From assembly GCA_947471745.1 (NCBI GenBank), contig CANJKZ010000777.1:1426501-1490500 (forward strand): a stretch of 64,000 nucleotides of DNA, written 5' to 3'. The first letter of the stretch is position 1. Every line of letters begins with the position of its first letter. The notes beneath the pieces are model-generated. The model did not search any database. It saw only the letters and a list, made by a program, of their open reading frames with translations, and was not told the origin of the DNA. Shown here piece by piece: positions 63,521 to 64,000 of this stretch. The stretch is from Closterium sp. Naga37s-1. Its lineage: Eukaryota > Streptophyta > Zygnematophyceae > Desmidiales > Closteriaceae. The translations under genes were made by a program, and so were the position numbers.

Positions 63521-63930
63521 GTCGTCGCCGCCCCAGCAGTAGCTGCCGTCGCGCCTACTGCCGCTGCAGCTTCCGCCACGGCCGTTCGCCGCAGCCGCTC
63601 CTGCCGTGACAGCTGCCGCCGCTGCTGCTGCTGAGACAACCGCCGCTGCCGCTGCCGTGACAGCCGCCGCCGCCGTTCGTCGCGGCCGCCGCCGTTCCTC
63701 GCAGCCGCCACCGCCGTCCCGGCCCTACCCTGCAGCCGAGGCGCGGCCCTCCTCTGCCGCCCTGTCGCGGCCCTGATCCTGCCGACGCACCTCGGCCCTG
63801 CCCCACCACTTGCGGGCTTCTACCCACCCGCCCCTGGTAAGCGCACCGCCGAGCCGCGCCCCTCCCGCTGCTGCTACTGCTAACCTGCTTCTGCTGCTGC
63901 TGCTGCTAGCCTGCTGCTGCTGCTGCTGTC

Positions 63931-64000
63931 ATGGCTAGTCCCAACGTTCTTACCTTTGATGCTGAGGGTCGAGCAGTAGACTTTGAGGTCTGGATAGATG
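63931..64000 (+). CDS. Element F gag, N-terminal start, cut by the window end
   Basis: MASPNVLTFDAEGRAVDFEV... matches the gag start of elements B, C and E (MATxxVLxFDAEGRP). Open to the window end (23 codons). It follows a GCTGCTGCT-rich stretch, as in element E. Confidence 0.88.
   Translation, partial: MASPNVLTFDAEGRAVDFEVWID

Larger units (their letters stand above)
62933..64000 (+). mobile_element. Element F: short-LTR Copia, 5' part, continues past the window
   Basis: 5' LTR 62933-63056, primer-binding site TGGTATAGAGC at 63057, then a GC-rich leader and a gag start at 63931. Belongs with elements B, C, E and H by LTR size, leader and gag N-terminus. Confidence 0.85.

Overview
The window looks like nuclear DNA of a streptophyte green plant, most likely a zygnematophyte alga. 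It holds three intron-containing host loci whose families are typical of green plants: a GLG1-type cysteine-rich Golgi protein, a pair of GT8 glucuronosyltransferases of the GUX type, and an LPR1/CotA-type multicopper oxidase. They sit among many Ty1/Copia retrotransposons with GC-rich coding regions. A Closterium-like genome is my best guess, but it is only a guess from general resemblance. There are no operons, ribosome binding sites or CRISPR arrays, and I saw no tRNA or rRNA gene.

Layout. 1-7528: 3' part of a plus-strand GLG1 gene, full of tandem copies of exon ends and with two candidate terminal exons. 7529-40770: a 33-kb nest of five LTR retrotransposons inside a decayed copy of the GLG1 terminal exon. 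Element A (minus strand, TSD GTCAA) is the outermost. Element B (plus, TSD CTTTT) sits in the left LTR of A. Element C (minus, TSD CTTCT) sits just upstream of the gag start of A. Elements D (plus) and E (plus) sit inside C. Host sequence resumes at 40771 with the rest of the GLG1 terminal-exon copy. 41258-45210: GUX-type gene on the minus strand, with a MITE in its last intron and an array of copied 3' splice sites. 45211-48137: shared 5' intergenic region with a large inverted repeat and a strong hairpin. 48138-51310: divergent plus-strand GUX paralogue with the same exon structure. 52391-54794: LPR1-like oxidase on the minus strand, five exons, about 600 residues with a signal peptide. 55640-60480: remnants of two Copia elements, one split by a 1.3-kb DNA transposon with 35-bp inverted ends. 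61261-64000: a Copia element with a 431-bp LTR and broken gag (G), itself entered by a fresh short-LTR Copia element (F) that runs off the window.

The three host loci are not an operon. All three products would be expected in or beyond the secretory pathway: a Golgi membrane protein, Golgi type II glycosyltransferases for xylan, and a secreted oxidase. I infer no joint pathway from proximity.

The most unusual feature is a recurrent pattern in all three host loci. Short stretches spanning an exon-intron junction have been copied in tandem, giving arrays of 5' or 3' splice sites. In the first GLG1 intron the unit is 21 bp, has no stop codons, and each copy carries a splice donor in the same phase, so any donor choice would keep the reading frame and add Cys-rich heptads.
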